Source: Pestalotiopsis fici W106-1 (taxonomy: Eukaryota; Ascomycota; Sordariomycetes; Amphisphaeriales; Sporocadaceae). Taken from it: 64,000 nucleotides of DNA. This document shows, piece after piece, positions 34,939 through 46,900 of this stretch. Made by a program: the position numbers and the translations under genes. Location: the NCBI RefSeq assembly GCF_000516985.1, contig NW_006917093.1:5038316-5102315 (forward strand). The letters are read 5' to 3'. The notes under the pieces were generated by a model that was not told the origin of the DNA, made no database searches, and saw only the letters and a program-made list of their open reading frames with translations. Position 1 is the first letter of the stretch. The number at the start of each line of letters is the position of its first letter.

Positions 34939-36937
34939 TCAAAGAATGAATCTGAAACCGACCAGACCGTCCTCAACTCTGGCGGCCTCGTTGCTGCCTT
35001 CCACGAGGCCTTGTGCTTCCTCCGCATCCAGTTCGTCGTTCCCATCTTTGCCACCCGGGTCAAGCTTTTTATTTTGCCTCATCAAGTAGAACCGCAGTAT
35101 TGCGGCTAGCACAACCACCCCAAACATGGCTATAGCGCAGGTCCACATGCCGTGTTCAAAGAATGGCTCGTCGCTGGTGGGATACAGCCTCGTGCCTACC
35201 AAAGGCCCACACTGGCCAATTATTTGCATGAGCGCAAAGCCGCCGCCCTGCTTGGACTCGGTAGGTTGGTTGTTGATGGACCAGGCAATAATGAGAACGA
35301 CGACATTGAAGAAACCGCTTGCCGCGGGATACACCGCCAGGTATCTCAGCATCGGGTTGATGTTCAGTGGCCGCGCCAGTGCCATGACGGTATAGCCCAA
35401 AGCAGACAACAAGGCGTGGGCAATGACGAATGGAGCTCGTGTTTGCATCTTGTCCGACAAATGAGCAGTGACGAGGATTGTGAGAAATGCAATTAGGTAC
35501 GGTGGTGCGCTCAAGGCTTGGCTCTCCAATGCAGTGTGGCCCATTTCATGCAAAATAGTGGGAAGAAAGACTGGCAGGGAAGAATAGGCCATGTTCGTCA
35601 AGAAGAACATGAGTGCTGTGATCCAGGCTTTCGGGTCGGCAAAGACAGATAGCACCTCTTTGGATTTTAGCGGAGATCTTTTGGAGTTGGCGCCTTTATG
35701 TGCTCGTGTCCGTGGCTTCTCATGCCGGAGGCGTAGGCGGGCGACTTTCTTCTCCCTCTCTGTGAGATACGAGGCGGCCTGGGGATGATCAGGAATGACG
35801 CTCCAGGCCACAACTCCAATGATGACGGAAGGGAACCCTTCAATCAAGAATAACAGACGCCAAGGGGCAATTGGGCCTGCCTCGCCGATTTTCAGAATTA
35901 TCCAAGCCAATGAGGATGCAAAGGTTGTGGCTAACGGGGCAGCTGTCGATTGATATGTAAGCCAGGATGTAGCAAACGAAGGGCAAGCGAATAAGGCATA
36001 TGCGGAATATGAATAGCAGGTAGTCATCTGGATCTTACCGGAAATGAAAAGTGCTGTTCGGAATGCCAATTCATCCTTTTTGAAGAAGAAAGACAAATAG
36101 AAGGGCACACCCGAGAAGCCTGCTTCCCCTATCCCTAACAGCGTGCGAAGAAATATGAGGGCGGGATATGAAACTGCGATTGACTGCAATGAGGCAACAA
36201 TTCCCCAGGACAAGATGATGAGGGATATCTAGTTCATTCAGATTATTGATCTCAGGGGATGGAAATGTTCGTATGCTTACGTAAATGTGAGCCGGTACGA
36301 TTTTGAAGAGCAGACTCATCCACTCAAATACAATGTAGGCGATATAAAAGGACGTCAAAGACCACGCGTACCACTCACTTCTGGCTGGCCTGGACTGGAG
36401 ATCCTGTTCCATTCCGGCAAGACGCGCGTTGCCAATGTCTACGCAAGTCATTAGAGGTTTTCAGTGCAGGACGACAAGATGAAGACTGTTCATGAGTAAC
36501 CTACTTGACCGGTCCAAGAAAGACATCATGTAGCAAACAGACAGGAACAAGACCAATCGCCTGTCGAACTTTCGGACGACATTCTGCTCCTCGTCCGGGG
36601 TGTAGAGTTGGAAACTGGCGGCAGTGCTGCTGCTGAGGCGCCGGTTTCTGCGCACGATAGGATGAAGGCCGTCATCGTCGTCATCGTCATCTTCCTCGAG
36701 ACCATGGTGCCCACGGGATTGCTGACGATGGGTTTTATGCTGATCTAATTCCTGCAGCTCGTAAACCTCGTCGCTGCCAGGCCCCAAGAAGGCTACTTCA
36801 TCTTGGGCATCTTCAAAATCAGAATCACTCTCGCTGTTTTGTGCAAGACGTGAGTTCTTGCTTGCGGCCTTCATGGACATATTGGCTGTACGGGGGACCG
36901 GCGCGGACCCTTTGGACACCCCTTTCGCTGCATTCAT
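34939..36937 (-). CDS. MFS transporter of the anion:cation symporter (allantoate/Seo1/Liz1-like) family
   Basis: Four exons: 36937-36505, 36438-36281, 36228-36039 and 35942-34939; 594 residues. About 120 residues of acidic, charged N-terminal cytosol precede the first helix (RRLVLFLSVCYMMSFLDRSNIGNARLAGM), whose DRSNIGNA motif is typical of ACS-family (2.A.1.14) permeases. Further signs are RTLLGIGEAGFSGVPFYLSFFFKKDELAFR, GPIAPWRLLFLIEGFPSVIIGVVAW, IPDHPQAASYLTEREK and the C-terminal NNQPTESKQGGGFALMQIIGQCGPLVGTRLYP. These proteins import organic anions or vitamins such as allantoate, pantothenate, nicotinate or biotin; the substrate cannot be told here. Intron 3 (35943-36038) is 96 nt and stop-free in frame. 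Excising it restores FISAAPLATTFASSLAW, matching the family, so it is a real intron. Confidence 0.9.
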
Positions 36938-38346
36938 CTGTGTCGACTAGCACCGAGGTTAGCCGGACAGGGAGATAGCTAAGCGAAATCTTCTGACTCC
37001 ATAGGAATGAGAAGGGGAACTAATGCAGTGGTTTGGGTCAATCTGCGTAAAAGACTTTGTGCGCCTCCATCGGGCAATGAAAAAGAAAGACTGGATGAAG
37101 AAATGGTTGTTAAAGTCGGCGGCATCAGCTGGGGAAGGCAATGTGTCCAAGGGTCTTGCTTGAACTACATTGGGACAGGGGCTAACATTATGGGTCTACC
37201 ATGTACTGTACGTACAGTGTGCAAGACTCTACCGTTGTCACTAAACGTAGTAGTGTACATAGTACTGCCATTGTCTCAGCGTAGGTAGGCTGGTAGCAGA
37301 CAGACACTTGAGCAGCCATTTGTGTTGGAAATTCGCCAAGTGCGAGCGAGGCCATCTCATTCATCAATCAAACCTGCCTGTCTTCATGATCTGACGGACT
37401 TGCCCTTGTCGTGAATATTGTGCGCGTTGGCATGGATATGTACCATCATCATCATCATCAGTTGAGGGTGCCTGTTATAGTAGTTCGCTCAACTGATAGC
37501 GACCTAAAACAGGTCTTGAAATATCACGTCCATCGACAAGATACTTTGGGGGTTTTTATAGAACTCATCTTCACATGAGAATACACGTGGAGCCGGTCCT
37601 ATATCATGCATATTCAAAGCTTGCACTTATCAAGGACTTGGTTTCTTTAGCCGCACTCTCATCGACGTCCTACAACAGTCGCGGTGTCCCGGAACGAGCC
37701 TCATACAAACACGCTTTCATTCTTGGAAAATGTTTTTAAGATTCTTTTTTTTTTCTGGGTCTATTCACCATGTATACACTACGATATGGTCCCAGAAGGC
37801 TCTACTGCACTGTTGTTCATCTTGAAATTGCAAGCCTTGATTTCGTGTCGCAACACGGCAAACATGGCTGCTTCAAAAGCATTGACATTGCTTCGCGCTT
37901 TCTACATTGACACTGACAGCGCCGCGCACCTCGCGAAGAACCCCTCCGGCATACCGTCACCCCATCTCCCATCACCAAGCCGCCACCCTCCGTCATCTAC
38001 AGCAGCCCCAACCCCTATTCTCCGCTACAAACAAAATTAGATTGAAAAAAGAAAATTGATCGGAGCACCGAACCAAAGACCAGCAAAAAGGTGGGTCCAG
38101 ATTCTTGGTGATGCCCAAATGTGTGATACTATGTTTTGGCACCTGTCTCAATATTGAGATATACGACCACAAAAATGTAAAAGACAAGAAAAATTTTGAG
38201 CGATGCTCGCAGGTCCTGGGGGGGCCGGCCACCATGCCAAGGTTGGGAAAAGACATGGGCGGGATGAGCCTTCCCGGAGGGGTATCGAATAGTACGGAAA
38301 AAGGTATGAATCAATGGACGGGCGTAGAGGTCGTATGCGTCAGTCT
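36938..38346. other. Intergenic region: MFS promoter and MSB2 3' end
   Basis: About 1.4 kb. It holds an ATC trinucleotide run near 37445-37459. Short forward frames (for example 37684-38040) have no domain. No gene is visible. Confidence 0.5.
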
Positions 38347-41097
38347 TCAGTTCCAGCCAAGAGAGTTCTCAGCAGCGACGGGTGCCGAAATGAAAGCGGT
38401 GCGGCCAGAGTTGTTCATACCACTTCTGCCGCTGCCTTGGCTGTCTCGCATATTGCCTCCCATTTGGTTGTGGCCATTGACGCCTCCGTAGCCAGCTGCA
38501 GTGAAGTCGCGGCTGAGAAGAGCACCACCCATCAACGCCGGGCTTCCAGTCTGTCTCATCTCCGAAGGGGAGTTGACGGAGCTGGTGCGCTGGTGTCTCT
38601 GCTTCTTGCGCTTGTACCGGCGGGCAATGATGAACATGGCAGCACCATACGCTCCAGCAACAGCAATACCACCCATGGCAATAGCAGCAGTGGTTCCCTT
38701 TTGCTGGCTTGTCTGGTCGCCCGAGGAGCTGGATCCGAAAGCATCATTGGAGCCGCCTGATGAGCTGCTGCTGCTTGGGCTCGATCCGTCGGTCGAGGTT
38801 GTGCTGCTGCCATCCAGAGTTGACCCAATGAGAATATCAATGGCGGGGTTGATCTGGCTGGTCATGTTGTACACGAGAGCGTTGGGGTTCGTGTACAGGG
38901 CAGAAGAAGGAATCTTGTGGTCCAGTCTCAACAGCTCAACCGAGGACGTCGGGATGTACAGAATTGCCTGGGAAGTGATGAATCCAAGTTGAGCAGTTGT
39001 GTCGTAGGGAACAATGCTCTTCATGACAACATCATCGGTGGAGAGACTGCGATCGAACGCAATGGCCTGCGGGAGCAGCGAGAAGAGCTGGGCAGCAGCC
39101 ATGGACTGCGCAGCAATCCACTCATAGTTAAAGCCGTATCCGAAAGAAATTTGGATTGGTGTCGTTCCTTCTGGTTGAGCCGACGGTGTCTCGAAGGGAG
39201 TGATGGACTTGGGCAGAGTGGTGGGAATGCCCGTCGAAGTAGCTGTTGTTGACACGGCGGATTCAGTGATGGAAGACTGCACGATGATAGTGGTGGGCAA
39301 CCAGGACTGGGAGTTGGTGATCGTGGCAGTCGCTTGGATGCTAGTGACCGGAGTAGTCGAAATGGAGCTGCTGGTTGTAATGGTAGGCGTCTCGGAAGAA
39401 GTCTCGGTTGTGGTCTCTGGAAGAGTGGTGTTCTGCGTGGCAGAGGGGAAGACGCTTGTTGTGAAGCTGGTCTCGGGTGTAGTCGAGGCAGTCGACTCTG
39501 GCTGTGTGGTGTTGGTGGAAATGGTGGGGATGATCGTGGATGAATCAATGCTGGTAGTGTTCTGACCAACTGACACTGGGGTGGAAATAGAGGTCGGCGG
39601 CGTGAAAGTCGTCGTAGCTGATACCGAGTCGGTGCTGTTGACAGACACTCCAGCCGAAGTAGTGACGGTTGGCGCGAGAGATGAAAGAATATCCGAAATG
39701 GCGGCGCTCGAAGTGGCAGTGGTGGATGCGCCGGTACCGACGAAAGTTGTAGAAGTTGGGTCCACAATCGTAGGCAAGATATCAGTTAAGCTCAGATCCA
39801 GTCCAGAGGAACTAGTAGCCGACGCGGAACCCGATGCTGTTGTGCTACCGGTGCCAACAAAGGTTGTGGACGTAGGGTCAAGAATTGTGGGAAGAATATC
39901 AGTCAAGCTCAGATCCAAGCCAGAAGAGCTGGTGGGTGTAGCCGAGGCCGAGGTCGTGGCATCTCCAGTGCCTGCAAATGTAGTGCTCGTCGGGTCAGCG
40001 ATCGTGGGCAAGATGTCCGTCAACGTCAGACCCAGGTCCAGTCCGCTAGAGCTAGTGGCCGATGCAGATGCAGAGTCTGCAGTAGTAGTCACCGCAGTAC
40101 CGGTACCAACAAACGTGGTCGATGTCGGGTCTGCGACCGTGGGCAGGATGTCCGTCAAGGTCAAACCCAAGTCCAAACCACTGGAGCTAGTGGTGGTAGC
40201 TGCATCGGATGCTGCAGTGGTTGTAGCAAGAACCGACGAGTCAGTGGCACTGGCAGTTACAGAAGCCGACGAGTCAGTCGCATTGGCCGTGGGATCAAGC
40301 AAAGCGCTGGTGACGTCGGACACAACAGATGTCAAAATGCCAATCAGACCGCCATCGCCAGAGCTGGAAGACGTGACTGTGGGCAAGATGGTTATAGACG
40401 TATCGCTGGCAGCGTCAGTGACGGTGGCCGTGCTGTCGGTCGCGGCCTCCGTCGCAGCGGTAGTGGAATCAGCGGTCGAGGATGCTGCGGTCTCAGAGGC
40501 GGTGGCGGCAGTAGTTGTCGCATCTGCTGTGGTTGTCGCATCGGTTGCGGTCGTTGCATCAGTTGCGGTCGTTGCATCAGTTGCGGTCGTTGCATCGGTT
40601 GTGGTCGTCGCGTTTGCAGTAGTAACATCGGTAGACGTGGCACCGAGAGTAATCGGCACGTCGATGCTAAGAGATGGTAGCAATTCAATTCCACTATCGG
40701 TTGTGCTCGCATCATCGGCGGTGGTTGTCGAAGCAGTGCTGTCAGTTGCCGAAGTCGCCGTGGATTCAGCCGCCGAAGTAATGGTACTCGGCGAAATCAC
40801 GATGAGCGACGTCGTATCGTCGGACAACGAAGTACCAGATTCAGAGGATGCGCTCGAGTCACGGTCTCCAGTGAGACTGCTGAAGAACTGGGATAGCGAA
40901 AACGGATCTCTCTTTGTGGTATCCGAGGAGCTAGAAACCGAACTCTCTGGCGTGGACAAAACAGGTGCGCTTGTAATGGTGCTGTTGGTGATTTCTCGCT
41001 TGATCTTCTTGGGGAAGTAGATCTTCGGTCTGTCGGGTACAGCGCTCGCCAACGAGGCAGCGGCCACGAGCGTGGCTACGGCCAATCTGGTATGCAT
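38347..41097 (-). CDS. MSB2: Msb2-type signalling mucin
   Basis: Single exon, 916 residues. An N-terminal signal peptide (about 1-19, ending SLASA) is followed by a very long Ser/Thr/Ala-rich mucin region with two repeat arrays: TDATTA units near residues 160-190, and four copies of a SSGLDL...TDILPT...DPTSTTFVGTG module (about 300-460). A non-repetitive domain (about 610-750, GYGFNYEWIAAQSMAAAQLFSLLPQAI and ILYIPTSSVELLRLDHKIP) corresponds to the conserved membrane-proximal region of fungal Msb2. One transmembrane helix (about 800-822) leads to a basic stop-transfer (RRYKRKKQRHQR) and a short tail of about 90 residues ending RTAFISAPVAAENSLGWN, a tail I recall as conserved in Msb2. Msb2 sits above the Cdc42/filamentous-growth MAPK pathway and, in plant and insect pathogens, aids surface sensing and appressorium formation. 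Confidence 0.85.
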   Translation of the reverse strand: MHTRLAVATLVAAASLASAVPDRPKIYFPKKIKREITNSTITSAPVLSTPESSVSSSSDTTKRDPFSLSQFFSSLTGDRDSSASSESGTSLSDDTTSLIVISPSTITSAAESTATSATDSTASTTTADDASTTDSGIELLPSLSIDVPITLGATSTDVTTANATTTTDATTATDATTATDATTATDATTTADATTTAATASETAASSTADSTTAATEAATDSTATVTDAASDTSITILPTVTSSSSGDGGLIGILTSVVSDVTSALLDPTANATDSSASVTASATDSSVLATTTAASDAATTTSSSGLDLGLTLTDILPTVADPTSTTFVGTGTAVTTTADSASASATSSSGLDLGLTLTDILPTIADPTSTTFAGTGDATTSASATPTSSSGLDLSLTDILPTILDPTSTTFVGTGSTTASGSASATSSSGLDLSLTDILPTIVDPTSTTFVGTGASTTATSSAAISDILSSLAPTVTTSAGVSVNSTDSVSATTTFTPPTSISTPVSVGQNTTSIDSSTIIPTISTNTTQPESTASTTPETSFTTSVFPSATQNTTLPETTTETSSETPTITTSSSISTTPVTSIQATATITNSQSWLPTTIIVQSSITESAVSTTATSTGIPTTLPKSITPFETPSAQPEGTTPIQISFGYGFNYEWIAAQSMAAAQLFSLLPQAIAFDRSLSTDDVVMKSIVPYDTTAQLGFITSQAILYIPTSSVELLRLDHKIPSSALYTNPNALVYNMTSQINPAIDILIGSTLDGSSTTSTDGSSPSSSSSSGGSNDAFGSSSSGDQTSQQKGTTAAIAMGGIAVAGAYGAAMFIIARRYKRKKQRHQRTSSVNSPSEMRQTGSPALMGGALLSRDFTAAGYGGVNGHNQMGGNMRDSQGSGRSGMNNSGRTAFISAPVAAENSLGWN
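39731..40190 (-). repeat. Four-copy tandem module in the MSB2 mucin domain
   Basis: Roughly 110-150 bp units encode SSGLDL(GLT)LTDILPT, then DPTSTTF and GTG with a variable Ser/Ala/Thr linker. Two units carry LGLTLTDILPT and two the shorter LSLTDILPT, so the array is two sub-pairs rather than four equal copies. Confidence 0.85.
40534..40612 (-). repeat. 18-bp tandem repeat in MSB2
   Basis: Near-identical copies encoding ATDATT, alternating with TADATT, in the N-terminal mucin part. Confidence 0.85.
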
Positions 41098-42282
41098 TTT
41101 AATTCAATTAATTTCCAATTTTTCCAAATAGTATCCAACGATCTCGCAACTAGACTGGTGGCAGTCAATTAGAGTATGCGTTCTTTTCTCTTTCGTGCTG
41201 TTAGCCTCAATAGGCTCTAATGAGTGTAGTGGCGCAAAGAACGCACTTGTTTTCTCAGAGTGATCTGAATAACGAGTGTAAATGACAATATTGTCAACGA
41301 GTGTATGCTGTGAATATATTCAAGTTAACAAGTCGTCCACAGAACATCGATGGTGAAACATTATAGGCGTGCATAAATGATCCACAGATCATCCGAAGAT
41401 ACAGAATCGCCGTGGTTGAGCCAGAGGAAACAACAAGGCGAGGTCTGTGTCTTGAGAAAGGTATCCAAAAAGCCCCGTACCTTTTATAGGTGTTGCTGGG
41501 TCTCAGTGTTGAGAAAAGAGTGACACGACGAGGAACTCGTCAATAGTTGGTTGTTCGATAATCGCCCTCCACGACCAGATTTCAACAGATGATCGGCAAA
41601 TGCATTGGCAGTCTCTCGCAACAATGCCTCCAAAGGTCCTCTTCGAGTCTCGCGTGTGATGTCGGCTTGGCAGAGTCGCAAAAACCAAGAAATTCGAAAG
41701 GAAGGGTCTGTCGCCGCCGAAGGGGAAGTTGTCGTCGAAAGGGTTTACACCTAACGAGGTCGGCGGAGAAGCTGGAGGGCAAAAAAGAGGGACGGGAGGT
41801 GAGGCAAAGGTCTGGTAGAAGAGAAAAAGGAAAGACGAATAGAGAGTGTGGGTGACAGCAGGAAACAATGGACGGAGGAAACGAGCAAGGGAGAGGAGGG
41901 AGAAGACTGAACAGACTGGGGTGAGAGCCGTTATTGACAGGGGGGCGCCACGGCTGGTATGACCAAGGAAAACCAAAGTTACCTAGCGCCTGTGGTATTA
42001 TTCTTGAGCGAGGTGCCGTTCGGGCAGGGGGGGTGTACACACACGGTAAGGTTAGTCTGTGTGGCATTCATTGAATGTGTGCACGCTATGGTGGTAAGTC
42101 AGGTACGTACAGTGTACTCTGTTCCTACACAATGTACGCAAGGACCGTCATGTTCCCCCGACGAGGACACCCTCGTCGTTGCTCTCCACTGCGCGCACAA
42201 GGACCAAGCACTCGCATGTCGCTTGACAAGAAGCTCTCAGGCATTCTCGCCTTCTCTCTCCTTCTCCTCGCTTTGTGATATC

Positions 42283-42312
<30 letters not shown>
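42283..42312. repeat. CAA trinucleotide microsatellite
   Basis: Ten tandem CAA units, about 1.2 kb upstream of MSB2. Confidence 0.9.
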
Positions 42313-42313
<1 letters not shown>

Positions 42314-43934
42314 AAGAATGGTATAATGTTGGTAGTCAGTGTTTAGTTGACGCTTATTCTTTAATGAGATAACGGAGTCCTTTCCAGCGGACGGGCCACG
42401 GCCAAAGAAGACGGGGTCTTTCTTGCTCTTTGGCTTTGAGGCTTCGGCCTGGCGTGTCTTTGATGATGTGGGCAGGCTCGTGTCAAAGGAAGCCTGTGGC
42501 TCCTCCTAACTTGACTCCGCGGCCTCGAATAGGAAAGGTGCTAGCTTGCCAGGAAGAAGATTGCTTCAGGCTCAATTTTTTTTCCTCTCTCTCGTGCTGT
42601 GGGCATTCCAGGCAAAGCCAGCACTATCAAGCAGTACCTCAAACAGACGGCCTGGCGCCCTGGGAAAGGCGTGGGATTCGGGCCACGACAAGGTATCCTC
42701 GATACCGTGGGTCGTAATTTGGATGTCCCTCCAGGATCTTGGGATCTCGTCCTGGCACAGCGCCATGGTGGGCAGAGGGGGACGGCAAGGTCTCGCGATT
42801 GGGCGATCGAGTGGGGAATCTGCCACGGGCAATTTCCCCGTCTCAGGGAAAGGAGCTGACATCCTAGCCGATTTGAGCACGAAATATACGGTAGGTTTGC
42901 TCTGCAGCCAGCAGCCACCTGCACCTGCACCTGTGCTCCATGGACAAAAAAAGACGCGCTTGCAACTCCATGGGCCCGGCCCCTCGCACGGCTGCAAGCT
43001 GTGTTCGAGGGGTGGGAAAAAAAAAAAAGAGTCGGTGCAGCCGCCGGGTATTGTTTGCTGGTTGGAGAGGTAATAAGGAGGAGCCACAAACCGGCACAGC
43101 ACCAGCACAGCGCCGACGGCGGACGTGTTATTGCGTTGCAATGTGCCCAAATACGGTCGATGAATTGACTAACTGGCAATATTGTCTAGTTGGTAAGCAC
43201 TTGACATTCCTTGGAGGATGCAGTTTACTGTATATTGTATCCGTGGTTGATTGAACCATTTGCCGATTGCACGAGCCAGTGAGTGCATACTCGTCCCAAT
43301 ATCGAGCGAAGCAAGCAACCAGCCATCCAGCCAACGGGCGACAATGCACCCCATCAAAGAAGAGGGGGTGGACACATTGACTACCCACAAACGGTAGTCG
43401 AGTACTGTGTAGTATACCTACTTTCGAAGAGGAGGCAAAAGGTAAGACCCCATTCGTACAAAAACCTATATAGGTTGAGCCATACATCAGACGAAAATCA
43501 AATGCGCCTCTGCTGATGCAATGCCACAAGAGAACAAATGGCTTCTGCCGATTATTATGCGTCGTCCACGCAATCGCATTCCCGTGGCCCCTGTGACCGA
43601 AAAGGAAGTCGCAATATGCAATTGGACTGCGCGTGAGAGACCTACCTGTACTTGCCTACATTACTACATTGTAGGATGCAGTCAGGTCAATAGCACTCCC
43701 TGAGGTCCCTAGGGTATGTACATAGCCCCCACCACCATCCCGACTGAGCAGATTCAGGTGGGAGTACATCAGATACAGTTGGGTCACGCAATGTTGTTAT
43801 GTAGATACTAAGAGAATTGTAGTGCGATGTTGGCTTGGTTGTGCACGGCAGCGTTCAATATTGTAATAGATCAGCAAACCCAAGTCAGGTGAAGTGAGAT
43901 CTCAGTACCTACCGAACCCTCAGCACTTTGCGAG

Positions 43935-43950
43935 CACACACACACACACA
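43935..43950. repeat. AC dinucleotide microsatellite
   Basis: Eight CA units. Confidence 0.85.
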
Positions 43951-46900
43951 TGGCACGCACACATACGCACACGCCATCGCCACAAGGCGACCGCTTGATG
44001 TCCATTTGGCGCAAAGCTAGCTTGGGGCTGGCTATCCGGAAAGTCGCCAGGTCGCACATGTCCCCTACGTACCGTGCGTCAGAGCTTAAATCGCAGACCT
44101 GCCCTTTCTTTTTCGCAAACAACTGGGTCAGGTTTTTCATGTGTTGGCCGATCGATGAAGCAAGAAATGACCGTTCTGCTAAGGCGTCGAATTGTCGTTT
44201 CCAGCAAAGATTGACACCTGGAAAAAGCTGTTCCGGGGCAAAATAAGATTGGACTCGAGGGCCAGACCGATTGATCCACGCGCCGTAGAGGCACAAGCGC
44301 CAGGCACCGTGGTCGGTATCTTTCTTAGTAGCTATCCACGATGTCCACTTCGACTGCACCTAATGTATGGAGTAAAAGGTACCTGCACTATTCCCGCACC
44401 TAAGGCAATAAGGTGGATGGATGAATGTACACTACTGTGTAAGCCATGGAAGCAAGGACACGCCCATTCGCATGTTGTCCTTCACAATCGATGCTGCGGA
44501 CTGCAGACCCTTGCGAAGCCTCGCCAGGTGCCTCCAATACCTACCGAGCTGGCAAGAAACGCAACGCAACACAACGGCCAGCAGGGCGAGTCAACGGTGC
44601 TTCCATAACAGAAGCATATGTTGCCAGCTCAAGCTCTACATCGCTACCTAGTCCCAGTCGTCTCGACTCTCGAGTTGTTTTCGTACCGTGTGTACAAAGT
44701 GTACACTGCGGGTGCACCACGGCAATGCCTCATGTGTCTATCGGCGACGAGCATTGATCTTCTAACACAAACCACCTCAGTCCCATTATTATTTTCCCTC
44801 ATGCGCCTATGCTCGTTCCTTTTTTGTTTTTTTGTTTTTTTTTCCTCCGAGAATTACAAATCTCGAAATTATTCTTTCTTCTGGTCTCTTTTCATAGACC
44901 AGGAGCCCGGATCGCTTTACTACTAACCAAGGTAGCGTACTATGTACAGTAGCACGAGCGATACATAGTATGCATCACCGAACAGAGCGGCTTGGCATTT
45001 ACAACTATTTGATGGTAGTCATCTCACAGCACATGAGGCATCGTATCACTCTTTGATTTTGGTTGCTTGCTTATTCGCCATTTCTATATTTATTATTATA
45101 TGTCACACGTGCCCAGGCCAATTGGGTGGAGTCGAAGATGACTGCAGCTCAATACATTGGAAGGATCCTAGAGGGGAGATTTGTGTGTGGCTGGCAGGAG
45201 TCAGGCCACCTCATATATTGAAATTTCTGTCCTGCGCGACATCGAGTTTGTCTTTTATCTACTACTCTAGTTATTCAGCCGCATTTTTCCAGAAATAGGC
45301 TCTGCGCAATTCTTATTTCCTGAAATTTATCAAGTCCAAGGCACGAAAGACCGAGTGGCTCAGGCAATGTCGGTATATAAGTAATAGTCCAAATCCCTTG
45401 TGCGATAGCAGCATGGTTTTTGTAAGTCACATCTTGATCAAGCAGAATGTCCCAGAGACAATTGAGATTCAATCTCGTAAATTCGCTTGTAATCCTGGTT
45501 GAGGCCCCCAACTTTCCATGGTCTTGCGTGTCGTTTCCCACAAGAACGAGCCCACGTGCAGTCCCTCCTCCTGTCGAGAACCTGATGGAAGGCTATGCAT
45601 TTTACCGTCTGCTTACCCCATTGTGGCAACGATCGACTCTCTATCGACCTCGTGCATGGCGGCAATTTGCCCAAAAGAACTCAAACGTCCAAAGTCGTCG
45701 TCCTGCTTCTGACCCTATTGATGACTTTTGAGTTCTACCTCAGAGCAGCCATTTCGGTAAATTGCACTGTTGGAATTTGCAATGCCGATCCCTTCTGCTT
45801 AGAAGGACAGCCGCGCACACGGTCCCTTGCTCGTAGTAGCCCTAGACATTCATAGTCCGGCTGTTGCGATGCCGAAAACGCCATCCATCTCCGTCTGGGG
45901 GGCCGAGGGTTCCCACCATTGACGCCAAATGCCGCAGAACAGAAGAAGAAGAAAAAAAAACCCTCCAACACCGTCAGTCAGCCGTCGCTAACCTAGCACT
46001 AGGTACAGGTGGTCGTAGATGGGTAGGGTAGGTAGGTGAGAGTCAGATCTCGTACCTGACTAGTTCAGGGCCGCCATGATGACAGAAGATAGTTGGCGTC
46101 TACTAACCAAAACTAGTCCTTGACGTCGTCCCTGGCTACGGAGCGAATGGGAAGCCCAGATAGACATGGGCTTTGTCGCAACCCAACTTATGCCTACTCA
46201 AGCCATGGGAACTTGTTTCCATGAAACTGACCTACACATCTGTCATCTGCCAGCTCGAGAGATCAGATTGGCTGTTCGTCTAAAACAACGGTAGAGCTTA
46301 ATTCATCCCAAATGCCAAGTGCCATTCCACCTGGCCGGCCCGTGAGTCAGGTATGAAACGTAGCCATAGTAGCTTGCCCAGCTTCTCAATCTCCGCACCT
46401 GGTCATCAAGCGTATACAAGGTTGACAGCCGTGTGGCATGGCTGTCCCCTTAATAAGTAGGCGGAGCCGAGACAATTGCTCTCATCACACACATCACAGT
46501 CTTTCACTGTGTGTTTATAGAGAATGTTGTAGTGTTCCTAGGTTACTAGTAGTGTGTAGGCAAACCATTCCAACACAAAAACGATTGGCATCTGAACGGC
46601 GCCTCCCGCGTAATTCGTCATAAGGATCATACTGTACAAAGATTCTTCAACAGAGGCGTTCTAGAACACGGGACCTGATCGGCGTGACGAAACATGGAAT
46701 CCGAAGTCGATCAAATGTGATTCCGCTTGTACCGTCTGCTGAGTATTGTTGTTGCCTGTCCAGTACTTGATGTCCGAGGTTAACGGCGCTTTAGACAGCT
46801 GTAAGCAGGTTGTCTTTTCCTACGATACAAAGCAGGGTAGGTTCGTAAGAATTCATGCCGTACCCTACAGCTTGTTGTTCCAAGAAAACTGCGCTCGAAT

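Noticed and set aside
39581..41020. 479-codon forward frame opposite MSB2
   Set aside because: An antisense shadow created by biased Ser/Thr/Ala codon use in the mucin region.
42541..43179. Pair of overlapping 212- and 192-codon minus frames
   Set aside because: Open on both strands at once, rich in Pro/Arg/Cys without pattern, and crossing a poly-A tract.
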